64,000 nt of DNA from Trichodelitschia bisporula. Its lineage: Eukaryota > Ascomycota > Dothideomycetes > Phaeotrichales > Phaeotrichaceae. Below are positions 22,427-34,159 of this stretch, in pieces. The first letter of the stretch is position 1. Each line of letters opens with the position of its first letter. The notes beneath the pieces were generated by a model. That model was not told where the DNA came from, searched no databases, and saw only the letters and a list, made by a program, of their open reading frames with translations. The DNA lies in NCBI GenBank assembly GCA_010356995.1, contig ML996701.1:426963-490962 (forward strand). Reading direction: 5' to 3'. Made by a program: the position numbers and the translations under genes.

Positions 22427-25400
22427 ATGGACGTCTCTCCGCGTCGCCACCGGTCGTCAAGGACCTCTGCTGCGTCCCCGGAGCAAGACAAGCAGATTAC
22501 CTGCGATTTGCAAGCGCTGATCAGCGCCATCACCGAATCCCTTCCCTTTCCACCATCGCTCAGTTCCATCCAGCTACAATGCGACGACCTGCGACGCATC
22601 CGCCAGCTCCTCATAGACCACCCACTTCCGACCGAAGCGCGGGACGCCTTCCGTCGTATCGGCGGCTTCACAACCCTCCTTGACCTTCTACGCTCCCTCA
22701 ACGGCTTCTACACACCCCAACTGACGCGCGACCAGCGAACAGGATTTTTCGAGCTCCTGAAGACAGCTTTGGATGTGCTGTCAGAGTCGCTGGACGCACA
22801 TCCGGGAAACCGGCGATACTTTGCGAACCGGGTACCAGGCGGGGGCTGGAAGTCGCTCGAGCAAGCACTAAAGGATACTGGCTTCGGTGCGGTACATTCT
22901 GGAGAAGACAATGGAGGCGAACAGTTCTTCGGAACGCTGTTGGCGTTTGCCGTAGCGGAGGAGTCCGTCGGGAGCATCTTCCGCGGCATACACAAGTTAT
23001 CCAAATCGCGCAGTAGCTCAACTTCCGAGGAGGATCCCGTCTGGCTGGTGCCGCTTCGAGACCACCTGCGGTCGACCTTTAGCGGACACGAGATTCTGCG
23101 GAACCCGGAGATTGTACCGATAGTGTTCAACTTTTGGCGACTACTGGCCGAAGATACCCAGGAAGAGCACCGGATAATGCTGTCTACAGCTGTCGCTCTG
23201 GCTGTCAAGCAGATCGCCGATCTCTCAGTGCGCAACCAGATTGCTTTGCACAACAATCAGGGTGTCTCAATCTTGCTCTCTGTTCTTTTCGACAGCGAGA
23301 GCACAAGTCCTGCACAGCGTGTGTGGTACGATCTGGCAGTTAGCCTCATCAGCTATGGCATCAACAAGTTGGATGATGCGTGGCTGCTCTTCCGACGTGC
23401 GAGCACCTCTGACCGAGCGTCCGAGTTCCTGCTTCAAGCCATGCAGGGCTCGTCCAACCCAGCATTCATCCAGCTTGACCTGTCGTTACATGGCTACAGT
23501 TCGATCGAATTGCCTTCTCTGGGACGTGCTTTTCCGCCGACTTCGTCCAGCAGCGGCTACACTATGGCCGCATGGATTCGCATTGATAAGTTTGATCCCG
23601 ACGTGCACACGACAATATTTGGCGCCTATGACTCCAGCCAGAGCTGCTTCATACTCGCATATCTGGAGAATGACACGCGGCACCTCATCCTCCAAACCTC
23701 TATGAAGTTAGCCAAGCCCAGCGTTCGCTTTCGCTCTGTGACGTTCAAGGAGGGAGTCTGGTATCACATTGCAATTGTCCACCGGCGTCCCAAGACGACA
23801 TCCTCCAGCCGAGCGATGCTATTTGTGGACGGGATGTTTGAGGAGCAGATCAAGTGCCCTTACCCAGCTAGCGCACCTCTTCAGCCAGGCAGCACAGACA
23901 GCTTTGCTTCACTGGCATCCAACACGAACAAGCATACTGCTCCGGTGCAGGCCTTTCTCGGGACACCACAAGACCTGGCCTTGCGCCTGGGCCGAGGAGT
24001 AGTTACCACGAAGTGGTCTCTTGGGTCATTTCACCTATTCCAGGAAGCTCTGAGCGACCAGCTCATCACAGTGTTCCAGAAATTGGGGCCACGCTACAGC
24101 GGCAATTTCCAGGACTGCTTAGGGTCATTCCAGACTTACCGTGCGTCCGCCGAGCTGAACCAGCACAACGAGCTGCTTCATCCCGGGCAGGAAGAGAATT
24201 CGGAGATCGTGTCGGCCATTCGGCAAAAGGCGTCACTCCTGCTCGGGGAGAATCAACTGTTACTCAGCTTTTCTCCCAGCGCAGTGATGGATAATGATGA
24301 TACCAATAACATCAACGAAGCTAAACTCGCGAAATCGCTGTCGAAGGAGGCGAGACGGAATATGCAAAGGGTCATTCGGGCGGGAGGGAACTCCATAATC
24401 ATCAACGCCGCTGTTCCCTCACTCAACGAAGCCCTTACCCAGCCGCACGGAGTGGCCATACTCACTGGAGATCCTGTGGTTTCTGTTCCCCAGTCCCTCG
24501 ATGACGCCTGCTGGCGGTTAGCTGGATCTGCAGCCGCATGCCTAAAGTTGGTCGAGCTTGCCCGCACGAAGGACGCCGTCTTGCGGGCAACAAAAATCCT
24601 CTTTCAATCCGTTGAAAGTAGTTGGCGAAACAGCGAGGCCATGGAGCGCGAAAACGGATTCCAGGTCCTGGCCGGGCTGCTTCGCGAAAAGCTCGGATTT
24701 GGCTCCATCCTCGGCGACGCCGGAAACCGCAAGCCGTACTGTGCGCCTGTTGACCCAAGCGAGCGTGAGGAGCTGGCTCTTGAGCTGCTTCGCGCGGTGC
24801 TCCAGTTTGTGGGCTACGATGAGAAGAATCCCGAGGGGTCCATCATCATCAATCCACTGGCGTACCGCGTTTTGCTCGTGGACTTTGACACATGGCGCAA
24901 GAGTCCAATGGCAACGCAGAAGCTGTACTACAGCCAATTTGTGCATTTCACCGTTCGGAGTCGTAACCAAAAATTCAACTCGCGACGTCTAATCCGTATG
25001 CGGAGCGTCAAGCGTCTCCTTGATGCGCTCAAAGGAGAGTTGTTCAGTATTGACGTTTTTCCCGACTTCATGGAAGCATTCATTTCGCTGTTAAAGTGCA
25101 ATATTTCTGGGGATAACTTGCGCTCGTTGGCGCTGTTCGTCACTTATGCGCTGCACGACAGCAGAGCATTCCCCGGACGTTCACGATCGCACAAGAGCAA
25201 CGTCCGTAGTGCTAGTGTGGCGTCAAAGCCAAAGTCTGAGGCCTCTACACCATACTCGGCAAGCCCTGGAACAGACGGCAAGGCCGCTGCTGACATGCCG
25301 AAGTATGAAGTCGGCGTCAAGATCTTAGAGATGTACACCGATATCATTTGCGATCCTAGCAACGCTGAGCCCATGAACAAGTTTGCAAAGACCGTCACTA

Positions 25401-28400
25401 ACAAGGTACAGTATCTCCAAGTCGCCGTGGCTGCCTACGGGCCTGATTATTTACAGTGGATCCTATACCTTCTCGACGAGCACGACCCTCGGGTCGTCTT
25501 TCTCGCCACAAAGCTGCTCGCCCGTTTGCTCATCGCACATGGGCCGCATTACGTGAAGAAGTTTTCCGAGAAGAGCGGAGGCTTTGTGATTATGAAGCAG
25601 CGCCTTAAGAGCTGGTGGAACATGCCGGCTCTCTGGACCATCTGCTTCGCGATCCTGTTCGGTCAAGACGTAGGGCACATTAACTTTGACGAGGATTTCA
25701 ACCACTTTACGCTGGCTGAGATATTCTCACGCAAGTCCGTACAAGTTGTTTATCCGGAAGCTTTCCAGGTTATCACATCCATGCTCGAGTACGGTCTGAG
25801 AGCCATTGTTGATAACAATGAGCCTCCGGAAAACGGTACGTATCTGGACCCGAACCAGGTTGAAGGTAGGACGGGCGGTGTCCGTGAGCGCTCTATGTCA
25901 CTTCATACGGACCGAGACACGCGGGCTGTAGAACGGACTCCTATCCAACGTATTGCCAGCGACGCCGAGGTGCTCAACACAGTCATCCGGTTCCTTGCCG
26001 ACCTCCACATGAAGTGGGGCAGCTTCAGGGATTTTGCGGCTACCAGCGATTACGTCCAAGGGCTGCTATTCGTGCTATATCCAGTAATTGTGACATCTGA
26101 CAACGTCAGCGCAGAGACGGAACTGCACTCACGAGGTTCGGCCTTGACGTTTGAAGGGCAAGATGTGGTCATTCGGCCGCATACGACAGCCGAGAACCAC
26201 CGCCCGCCCATCGTGCGGACAACTGCAGTTGAGGGGCCGCCACCCAGCCCGACCACTGCGCGGGCCATTCCGTTTCGGCGGGCCTCTTCGTTCATTCTCA
26301 TCACGTCCGATCGCTCAGAGGCCGACCCAATACCCGCCCGGTTTAGCTCCATAATGTCGCCTACGAGCTCTGGACCTGTGTCCCTGCGTGTTGGTAACGC
26401 GATAGTCGAAGGACTCCTCGAAGTCATCGTCAACGTATTCCTGGATCAAGTCCTCCACCGGAAGGAGTTTGCTGGCTTCGGTCTGTTCCTGAAGGTGCCA
26501 CCCGGATTCCAGGAGCACCAGGTCTACTTTGAATCGTACGTGCTCAGTCATACCATGACAACGCTTGCGAACAACATACGCCTGAACCAGAAGGTCCTGT
26601 GCGAGCCCCGCGTCCTCACCAATGTGGCGAGGTACACAGCATTTATGGCGGAAGCCATATTTGAAGGCTGGTTTCTTAACGGTGCTGAGCCGCTGTTAGA
26701 CTTTACAGGGCATGTTCTCGAGTACCTCCAACGCCCGGAAATTGCTGCGCTGAGAAGCGTGCGTCTTTGCAGCTCGTCCATTGCATCGATGCGAACCGTC
26801 TTCCTCCGCGTTTCGCTGCTGCGCCTCTCCGAGCTGGATCCCAAGTCGAATGAAAAGGCAACAACAGCGTTTCTCGACCGCATGATGTACTGGCAGACGG
26901 TGATCCTGTCAACCGATCACAATGAGCACTACTTTTTGCGTCTGATCTTCTACCTGCTCTACATCAAAATCGTCAGCCGTTCGGAGCCCGTACGACTGGC
27001 GGCAGTCAACTTCTGGCGTATGCTGCTTGTACAGAAGCCCGAAGAGGCTTCCCACGTGCTTACCCATGCCGCGCCAGCACACCAGAAGCAGATTTCCAAC
27101 ACCTTTATGGAACTGGCTGCCCTTGACAATGAGGCCTTTTTGCAGTGGGTTGACCGCCAACTCGATCAGCTGGATAGCATCTTCCTCGGGGCACTGGCCA
27201 AGCACTGGGAAGATTTCATTGAGAAGGAAAACGAGCGCACCGAAGAGACAGCGCGGAACCGGGTCGCCAAGCGGCGCGAGAAACTCAAGGCATGGAATGA
27301 AGTTGAGGTCTTGACGCAGGAGATCTGGCGGCGGCACGAGAGCGCGACGAGTCACTGGCGGAACAATGTGTACTCTGCGGAGCGCCTCAAGCACCAGCGC
27401 ACGCTTCAGGATCAACAGGACAACCTGCAGTTTACGGCTGCTACGCTCAACAAGCTGGACCGCATACTCAAGGGTCCTTGCGGGCTGTATGAGGAAGATC
27501 CTGAGCCAAAGTGGCGGCTGGATGAAACTGAGGGCAAGCAGCGCATGCGATTGCGGATCATCCAGGACAGCATAACCCAACAAGATGACTATCAACCCAA
27601 GAGGCGCACCACCGACGCGCCGAGGACCTTGAAAGTCGAGACGAATATTAAGGTTGTGTCTGCAAAGGACATTCTTGTCGACACGCCGTCACACGACGCC
27701 GCCCCGATGTTTCTCGAGCCAGGCCGCCAGCGTTCGGTCAGCCAGTCATCGGCAGCCTCTGGATTCCGCGAAGATGAGTATGAAATTATCGAAGACCCTC
27801 GCGAGGACGAAGATGGATTTGAGGACAAGAACCGCAAGGTTATGCGCACACTCCAACCCGGCGACGTCATCCAGAACGTGTGCAATGTTTCACGCATCAT
27901 CGGTCTCGAGGCCTGTGAAGGGCTGCTTATTATCGGCAAGGAATGTCTCTACCTGCTGGATAACTACTTCCAGCGCGCAGATGGTGAAGTCGTGGGCGTC
28001 TGGCAGGCGCCACCTGAGGAGCGCGACCCATACCTGCAAATGATCATGGGCCAGGATACCAAGCGGCGCAAGCCACGACTGTCGCCGAGCGAGCAGACGT
28101 CGCGCAACTGGCGCTGGTCCGAGGTTATGCTCGTTTCGAAGCGCCGATTCCTGTTTCGCGATGTCGCTTTGGAGATATTCTTCACCGATGGGCGGAGCTA
28201 CCTCCTCACGACCATCTCACCGCACGCCCGCAACGATTTGTACACGCGGCTGATGGCACGCGCACCGTTCTTGAACAATCCATCATCGATACACTCAGAG
28301 GATGTCTGGCGGCTTGAATCGCTGCGGAACCCAGAGGAGGCACCCCAGAGCTTTGGGAGCAAGTTTGCCAACGTCTTCGCGTCGTTGTCAGCCAATCCCG

Positions 28401-30184
28401 CTACGCGCAAGTGGGTAAAAGGGGAAATGTCCAACTTTGCCTACCTCATGCTCATCAACACCATGGCTGGGCGTACGTTCAACGATCTCACGCAGTACCC
28501 CGTCTTCCCCTGGGTGCTGGCCGACTACACCAGCGAGGAGCTAGACCTATCAGACCCTCGCACTTTCAGAGATCTGTCTAAACCGATGGGCTGCCAGGTG
28601 CCCGCTCGCGAGGCGGAGTTTCGTGAGCGGTTCCAAATCTTCAGCGATCTGGCCGAAGACGGGGCACCGCCTTTCCACTACGGGACGCACTACTCATCGG
28701 CTATGATAGTAGCGTCGTACCTGATCCGCTTGCAACCGTTCGTGCAGTCGTATCTGCTGCTCCAGGGCGGCAGCTTCGACCATGCAGACCGCCTATTCTA
28801 CTCTATTGAAAAAGCCTGGTTATCGGCATCGCGCGATAACATGGGCGACGTGCGCGAACTGACACCTGAATTCTTCTACCTCCCCGAATTCCTCACCAAC
28901 ATAAACGGGTACAACTTCGGCCAGCGCCAGGGCTCAGGCGAGCAAATAGGCGACGTGCAACTCCCTCCCTGGGCCAAAGGCGATCCCGCCATCTTCATCG
29001 CCAAGCACCGCGAAGCCCTCGAGAGTCCCTTCGTCTCGCAGAACCTCCACAAATGGATCGACCTAGTCTTCGGCTACAAGCAGCGCGGCGAAGCCGCCGT
29101 CGACGCCACCAACGTCTTCCACCACCTCAGCTACCACGGCGCCAAAGACCTAGACACCATAGTCGATCCCGTCGAGCTGCACGCCTCCATCGGGATAATT
29201 CACAACTTCGGCCAAACGCCGCATCAAGTCTTCCAGCGTGCCCACCCCCAGCGCGAGGAAACGAGCCACCGCTTCCGCGGCCTGGATTCAAATGTGGATA
29301 CCTTAGCGCGCGTCCCGAATACTATACTCGAAACGCCAGACCGCGTCGCGCACCTCGTGTGGTCTGCTAAACATGATCGCGTGCTCGCCTCGTCGCCATT
29401 CCGCATCTTCGTACCCCCGCACTACGACCGTGTCCTAGAGCTTGGGTTTGCAGATGCTAGTGTGCGGTTTAGCACGCCGGACTCGCGCCGCCCGCTTGCG
29501 CTGTACGAACATCTGCATCTAGGCCACGCACGAGCGGCTGTCTTTGTGGATGGGCGCACGCTCGTGACGGGTGGCAGGGATGGCGTGGTTACGGTGTGGA
29601 ACGTCGAGCAGGCGGGTAAGACGGTGGAAGTGCAGCAGCGGACCAGCCTCTTCGGGCACCGGCGTGCGCTGACCTGCCTCGCGGTCAGTAAGCCCTTCGC
29701 CGCCTTGCTGAGCGCGGATGAGGGGGGCCGAGTGCTCATGTGGGACCTCAACCGCAGCGAGTATGTGCGTGAGGTGATCGCGTCTGGAGCGGAGGTGCGT
29801 GCCGCAAGGATAAGTAATGCGACGGGGGAGATGGTGCTGTGCGCTGGGCGGGAGGTGTGTGTTTACTCCTTAAATGGGGCGTTGCGGGTGAGGGTCAATG
29901 TGTGTGATCCCGGGAGGGAGGATGAAGTGCTTTGCTGTGCGTGGTATGAGGGGGTTAAGGAGGAGTGGTTGGAGAGGAATTTGCTGGTTACTGGGCACCG
30001 ATCCGGTGTTGTTAAGATCTGGCATAAGGCGGTTACGAAGGAGGGGCCGTGGAAGTTGCAGCTTGTGCGAAGGCTGGAAGATGGGGGGATTGGACCTGTG
30101 ACGAGTGTCCTCGCTGTGCCTGGGGGTGTGTTTGCGGGGGATGATAATGGGCGGGTGGTGAGTTTGCCTTTGCGTATGGAGTGA
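22427..30184 (+). CDS. BEACH-domain protein (Bph1/LYST-like) with WD40 repeats
   Basis: One frame of 2585 residues without introns, remarkable in a window where most genes are split. Order of parts: an alpha-helical armadillo-like N terminus; a concanavalin A/LamG-like domain at about 360-560 (GYTMAAWIRIDKF, YHIAIVHRRP, ALRLGRGVVTTKWSLGSFHL); a long helical region; a PH-like domain from about 1803 (LQPGDVIQNVCNVSRIIGLE, ECLYLLDNYF); the BEACH domain from about 2002 (SNFAYLMLINTMAGRTFNDL, then YPVFPWVLADYTSEELDL, and HYGTHYSS); and WD40 repeats from about 2358 to the end (GHRRALTCLAVSK, VLMWDLNRSEY, VTGHRSGVVKIWHKA). BEACH proteins of this size act in vesicle and lysosome/vacuole traffic, cell-wall protein sorting and autophagy. 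The architecture is that of yeast Bph1 and animal LYST/WDFY3; which one is the closest relative cannot be settled by eye. Confidence 0.93.
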   Translation: MDVSPRRHRSSRTSAASPEQDKQITCDLQALISAITESLPFPPSLSSIQLQCDDLRRIRQLLIDHPLPTEARDAFRRIGGFTTLLDLLRSLNGFYTPQLTRDQRTGFFELLKTALDVLSESLDAHPGNRRYFANRVPGGGWKSLEQALKDTGFGAVHSGEDNGGEQFFGTLLAFAVAEESVGSIFRGIHKLSKSRSSSTSEEDPVWLVPLRDHLRSTFSGHEILRNPEIVPIVFNFWRLLAEDTQEEHRIMLSTAVALAVKQIADLSVRNQIALHNNQGVSILLSVLFDSESTSPAQRVWYDLAVSLISYGINKLDDAWLLFRRASTSDRASEFLLQAMQGSSNPAFIQLDLSLHGYSSIELPSLGRAFPPTSSSSGYTMAAWIRIDKFDPDVHTTIFGAYDSSQSCFILAYLENDTRHLILQTSMKLAKPSVRFRSVTFKEGVWYHIAIVHRRPKTTSSSRAMLFVDGMFEEQIKCPYPASAPLQPGSTDSFASLASNTNKHTAPVQAFLGTPQDLALRLGRGVVTTKWSLGSFHLFQEALSDQLITVFQKLGPRYSGNFQDCLGSFQTYRASAELNQHNELLHPGQEENSEIVSAIRQKASLLLGENQLLLSFSPSAVMDNDDTNNINEAKLAKSLSKEARRNMQRVIRAGGNSIIINAAVPSLNEALTQPHGVAILTGDPVVSVPQSLDDACWRLAGSAAACLKLVELARTKDAVLRATKILFQSVESSWRNSEAMERENGFQVLAGLLREKLGFGSILGDAGNRKPYCAPVDPSEREELALELLRAVLQFVGYDEKNPEGSIIINPLAYRVLLVDFDTWRKSPMATQKLYYSQFVHFTVRSRNQKFNSRRLIRMRSVKRLLDALKGELFSIDVFPDFMEAFISLLKCNISGDNLRSLALFVTYALHDSRAFPGRSRSHKSNVRSASVASKPKSEASTPYSASPGTDGKAAADMPKYEVGVKILEMYTDIICDPSNAEPMNKFAKTVTNKVQYLQVAVAAYGPDYLQWILYLLDEHDPRVVFLATKLLARLLIAHGPHYVKKFSEKSGGFVIMKQRLKSWWNMPALWTICFAILFGQDVGHINFDEDFNHFTLAEIFSRKSVQVVYPEAFQVITSMLEYGLRAIVDNNEPPENGTYLDPNQVEGRTGGVRERSMSLHTDRDTRAVERTPIQRIASDAEVLNTVIRFLADLHMKWGSFRDFAATSDYVQGLLFVLYPVIVTSDNVSAETELHSRGSALTFEGQDVVIRPHTTAENHRPPIVRTTAVEGPPPSPTTARAIPFRRASSFILITSDRSEADPIPARFSSIMSPTSSGPVSLRVGNAIVEGLLEVIVNVFLDQVLHRKEFAGFGLFLKVPPGFQEHQVYFESYVLSHTMTTLANNIRLNQKVLCEPRVLTNVARYTAFMAEAIFEGWFLNGAEPLLDFTGHVLEYLQRPEIAALRSVRLCSSSIASMRTVFLRVSLLRLSELDPKSNEKATTAFLDRMMYWQTVILSTDHNEHYFLRLIFYLLYIKIVSRSEPVRLAAVNFWRMLLVQKPEEASHVLTHAAPAHQKQISNTFMELAALDNEAFLQWVDRQLDQLDSIFLGALAKHWEDFIEKENERTEETARNRVAKRREKLKAWNEVEVLTQEIWRRHESATSHWRNNVYSAERLKHQRTLQDQQDNLQFTAATLNKLDRILKGPCGLYEEDPEPKWRLDETEGKQRMRLRIIQDSITQQDDYQPKRRTTDAPRTLKVETNIKVVSAKDILVDTPSHDAAPMFLEPGRQRSVSQSSAASGFREDEYEIIEDPREDEDGFEDKNRKVMRTLQPGDVIQNVCNVSRIIGLEACEGLLIIGKECLYLLDNYFQRADGEVVGVWQAPPEERDPYLQMIMGQDTKRRKPRLSPSEQTSRNWRWSEVMLVSKRRFLFRDVALEIFFTDGRSYLLTTISPHARNDLYTRLMARAPFLNNPSSIHSEDVWRLESLRNPEEAPQSFGSKFANVFASLSANPATRKWVKGEMSNFAYLMLINTMAGRTFNDLTQYPVFPWVLADYTSEELDLSDPRTFRDLSKPMGCQVPAREAEFRERFQIFSDLAEDGAPPFHYGTHYSSAMIVASYLIRLQPFVQSYLLLQGGSFDHADRLFYSIEKAWLSASRDNMGDVRELTPEFFYLPEFLTNINGYNFGQRQGSGEQIGDVQLPPWAKGDPAIFIAKHREALESPFVSQNLHKWIDLVFGYKQRGEAAVDATNVFHHLSYHGAKDLDTIVDPVELHASIGIIHNFGQTPHQVFQRAHPQREETSHRFRGLDSNVDTLARVPNTILETPDRVAHLVWSAKHDRVLASSPFRIFVPPHYDRVLELGFADASVRFSTPDSRRPLALYEHLHLGHARAAVFVDGRTLVTGGRDGVVTVWNVEQAGKTVEVQQRTSLFGHRRALTCLAVSKPFAALLSADEGGRVLMWDLNRSEYVREVIASGAEVRAARISNATGEMVLCAGREVCVYSLNGALRVRVNVCDPGREDEVLCCAWYEGVKEEWLERNLLVTGHRSGVVKIWHKAVTKEGPWKLQLVRRLEDGGIGPVTSVLAVPGGVFAGDDNGRVVSLPLRME

Positions 30185-30893
30185 GGATTGGGAGCTAATG
30201 TGCACAGTATGAGTGGCCGGTCTCGCGGGATTAGAGCCTCGGAAGCATTTGATTGAGCAGCTGCTGGGCGTTCGGAAAAGCGGTGCTGGATGCTCTGAAT
30301 GAGTGGGCGGTTGGCTGTGATTTGCTTAGACTGTTATTGGATTATGTCTTGATGGTGCATGTAGACATGAAGTAGAGAAGCAGAACGAGATTAATGTGCC
30401 TTGTAGGTGGGCATGCCTACTACTGCTGGATCGTTGTTGCATGCCACGAGCCAACCCGGTTGTGCTTCATACCGCCCACTTTCACCCGCGGCTTATGATG
30501 CATTCCACGAGGATGGGAATCTGCCGTGCCTTTCAAAGTTCCCCGTTCCGACTACGAGTCTATCAAATTGCTCCCCAGAACCTCCCCGCTTTCTGAGATC
30601 CTAACAAGCTAGATCTCAGGGTAATGTCATCAGCGACGTTCGGAATAGGGCATCAGATGAGAAGCCCTCCTTTGCCGTCAGCATGGCTTGATAGCGTCAC
30701 GTGAACTGCTGGAGGCCTTAAGTTAATCCCGACGTCATCACCTCCCATCACCAAAATAAAAGGGCTCAAGGCCCACTAGCATCATTGAAAACGAGATAAA
30801 CCGGCGTAAAAATGCCTTCCTAGGTCTATGGTATCTATCGCTCCACCGGTATGTAAAGCCCCCCAAGAAACAAACCTCAACCAAACCAACCGC
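30185..30893. other. Convergent intergenic region
   Basis: About 700 nt between the 3' ends of the BEACH gene (+) and the MFS gene (-). No gene recognised. Confidence 0.5.
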
Positions 30894-32472
30894 CTACAAA
30901 TTCATCTGAAACCTCGGACTCGTCCGAATCCGCTCACCATACTTCCAAAAGATAATCGGCATAGGCACCATCGCCAGCGCAATAAACCCTAGCAACGAAT
31001 TCCCCCACCCCAGGCCCAGCGCGGCAAACATCTTCGGCCCCGCAAGCGGCAGCAACGCGCCAAGCAGTGAGCGCATGACGGTATTCGCCGCGGTGACGGA
31101 CGCAGCGTACATCTGATAGGAGTCGATCAGGTAGGTCATGACGGGCATGAACGTGGTAATCATGCCCATGCCGACGAAGCCCGTGCCGATAATCGGCGCG
31201 ATCCAGTGCACCCTCTTCTCCGCCGTCCAGCCGTACATGAACAGCCCGATGGGGATGAGACACGCGGCAGGGATCATGGCGGGGAGGCGGAACTCGGGTT
31301 TCGTGACGCCGTTGTTGCGTGCCGAGAGTTTGCGCATCAGGCGGTCGGATGTCACGCCCGCGACGCCCAGCCCGAGGAACATCCCGATGCCGATTCCCAG
31401 ATACGCGAGACCGACGTTGCTGCTGCTGAAGTGGTAGCGCTTCTCGAACACACTCGTCATGGTTGTGAACAGCAGGTAAAGGTACCCGTACACCACGGCC
31501 ATGTAGAGTGAGAGGAAGAAAACCATAGGCGACAAGAAGAGCATTTTCGTCGGCCGGATGATTGCCTTCCACATGTACGTCCGCGGCGACTCTGTGGTTG
31601 CGAGTTTGCTGCGCAGCGCCATGTTGCCGGTTTCTTTGCGTAGGCGCGCCGCTTTACGCTCCAGGATCACCGGGGCGTAGGTTTCGCGCTGGAGAACGGC
31701 CATTATTATAGTCACGGCGCCGGCCTGGGGTGTTAGCGAGGTCTGAGTCAAGAGGGAGGAGGCTTACGATGATGGCTACGAGCCAGAAGTCCCAGCGCCA
31801 GCCCTTGGCCTCGCTCAGGTACGACCCAGCCACCGGGCCGATCACAGGCCCCAGAAGCGGACCGATACTCCAAATCGCCATGGCGGCGCCGCGCTCTGAC
31901 GACACGAACAGATCGGCGACCGTGCCACCTCCGATCGTGAGGGGGGTGCTACCCATAAGACCGGCCAGGAGCCGGAAGCCGATCAACATCCCCATGCTGT
32001 CGCTTACGGCGCAGGCGACGGTAAAGATGACGTAGAGCACGTTGGTCACGTTGTAGACGATCGCGCGGCCGTACAGCTCGGACATGGGTGCGATAATGAG
32101 CGGTCCGAAGGCGTAGCCGAGGATGTAGATGGAGACGACGAAGGAGGCGATGGTCGTGTCGGTGCTGTGGAAGTCCCTCATGACCCCTGCGATTCCTGGG
32201 GCGAATATGGAGGAGGCGAGCGGCGTGACGAAGGTGAGTGCGGAGAGTAGGCCGGCGGTTGTCCATTTCTTGCCCGTCGACCAGTTGTATGGATTCTCGG
32301 GGTCGTCTGGGCCATCGTAGTCGACGATGTTCGAATCGTAGCCATCGGTGCCAGGGCGGGAAATCGGCTCGTCGACATCAGACTGGCTCTTCTCCACATC
32401 GACAAACTCCTCCTCTTCCTTTGGGTTATCAACCTTCGGTACCTTGCCGTCGGCGGGCACTTTATCATCCAT
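30894..32472 (-). CDS. MFS transporter, DHA1 (drug/polyamine) type
   Basis: Two exons, 32472..31768 and 31724..30894, joined over a 43-nt intron (GTAAGC to CCCCAG, phase 0); 511 residues starting at ATG 32472 (MDDKVPADG). The acidic cytosolic N terminus leads to DPENPYNWSTGKKW, the hallmark just before the first membrane helix in fungal DHA1 carriers. Twelve hydrophobic segments follow; visible motifs are PMSELYGRAIVYNVTN (motif A) after helix 2, GFRLLAGLMGSTPLTIGGG in helix 4 and GPLLGPVIGPVAGSYL (motif C, antiporter type) in helix 5, then the long central loop with RLRKETG. The last helix ends in YGERIRTSPRFQMNL. It is a plasma-membrane proton-coupled exporter; the group includes polyamine (Tpo), fluconazole and toxin exporters, and the substrate cannot be told. 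No biosynthetic cluster surrounds it. Confidence 0.92.
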
Positions 32473-33599
32473 GACAGGCAAATCCGCTGCCTTACTCGCT
32501 CAATTAAGAATTAAACAAAGTTTGAAAAAGAGCGTCAAGAATTGCCCTCACTCCAGGTTAGGGCGTGGGCGCCCCCAACTTATTACATCCCCTCCCTCTC
32601 GGCACTCGACTCCGACGCTCCGCGCGACGATGCTACTCCAAGAGTGGCGACCGGATGCGCGTCGAGCCCTGCAAGCTTCTGCGCCTCATCGGGAGCCGGC
32701 AGGTGCACGGACGCGGGTGGAGCGGACCCGCCGTAGCGAGGCGGGGGACTTGCGAATGGGCGTGCGGAACGGAGACGGGGGTGGGGCGGGGTGGAGCTTG
32801 TTTTCGCTTGATCGGTTGTTGGGGTGGAAGGGTGGGCATCGCGGAGACCCCTCGATTGCTGTGCTTCGCTAGTCCATGCCGTTAATTCAACCTATTCAAG
32901 GGGGAAAAGATAGGAATGGGATTCCGTAGTCCGGGTGTGCGGCATCGGGTTCTCTTATTCCTGCTGCAAAACTCGGAATGGAACGTAGAGGGCAGGCGGA
33001 ACTCGGCGCTTGTTTACAAACATTGACGATAGCCGACGTCAACGACGTCAATGCCAGATTGCTTGTCACAGACAACCGGGTTCGAACTCCCACTGCAATC
33101 TGTGTCGTCCAGGTAGCGCAACGGACTCGAAATGAGTGCAGGGTACGATGCCAACCCGGTCCCCAGGCCAAGGCCCTGGACGCTGGAGAACATTTCCAAC
33201 GCAACCATGGCATTCTTGGCTTCCATATTGGTGCCTGAGGCTGGAACTTGGCGGCTCAGTTCTTTCCGGCTTCCGGTGACCTTCGAGAAGAGCTGGCGGG
33301 CAGCCGGATCAGCGTGTGGGCGTTCCGTGTGGCGTGTAGGGGGGCGTGGATTGTTTTGGGAGGTCGAGATGCCGATGGAAGCGTACTATATGTGTTCCGG
33401 TAAGGCTGAAGACGGCGTGGACGGATACCTGCCTCGTAATGCGTGTGACCGTCACACAACACCACGCCGACTTGTAGGGAGGTGTACTTCGCTAGTCTGT
33501 CTTCATCTGAACCACAGTTGCTAATTCGGATTAGTTTCCTCAAATGAACAGTCATCGCGTACTTACTCCAAGCTGTCGTCCAACGCACCACGGTTCTTA
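32473..33599. other. Intergenic region between the MFS gene and the small Cys-rich array
   Basis: Promoter of the MFS gene, followed by about 700 nt with nothing I can identify. A GGTTCGAA stretch near 33080 resembles a tRNA B box but no cloverleaf folds around it. Confidence 0.45.
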
Positions 33600-34159
33600 A
33601 GAGCTCTGGAGTTGGTTGGAGTTGCAGGGGAATGACAATGAATCGGCATAGCTGCAGTCTGCGTATTCATATCAGTAGGACCTCAGTCTTGTTTTGCGGG
33701 AATGACATGAGCTAGTCATGGTATCAAGGCCGAGTAATGAAAGCAGAAGCGCAAGGCACCAGACAGCTAAAGAACCTGATCCGAAGAACGGCGATTGAAA
33801 GCAGAACGAAAGACGAAGATCAAGAGAAGTTGAGCGGCGTGCCCACTCAGATCTAGACAGTGCTTGCCACGTATGCTTCTTCCGCAGTCATCCAAGGTCC
33901 CTTCCAGGCTTGCCCTCTGCGACTTCCCAAAGGTAAGTATGCTCCTTCCTGGGATATCAATGTTCCTTCCTTAGCTCACATCAGGAGCGACGTCACATCT
34001 TACGATCAGAGGCGCAATGGACATCACCAAATAATCAACTTGTTCGATTGATCTACTATCTTCCGAGTCCACCCTGATCTCATCTCAAGGCCTATCATGC
34101 TCCGCATGATAAGTCACCCATCGAGGCCATTGCCATGCCTCGTCACTCCCTCGTTGTAA

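Noticed and set aside
33060-33140. Possible tRNA (GGTTCGAA box and a GTAGCGCAACGG stretch)
   Set aside because: The two box-like elements are in the wrong order for a tRNA on either strand and no acceptor stem pairs.
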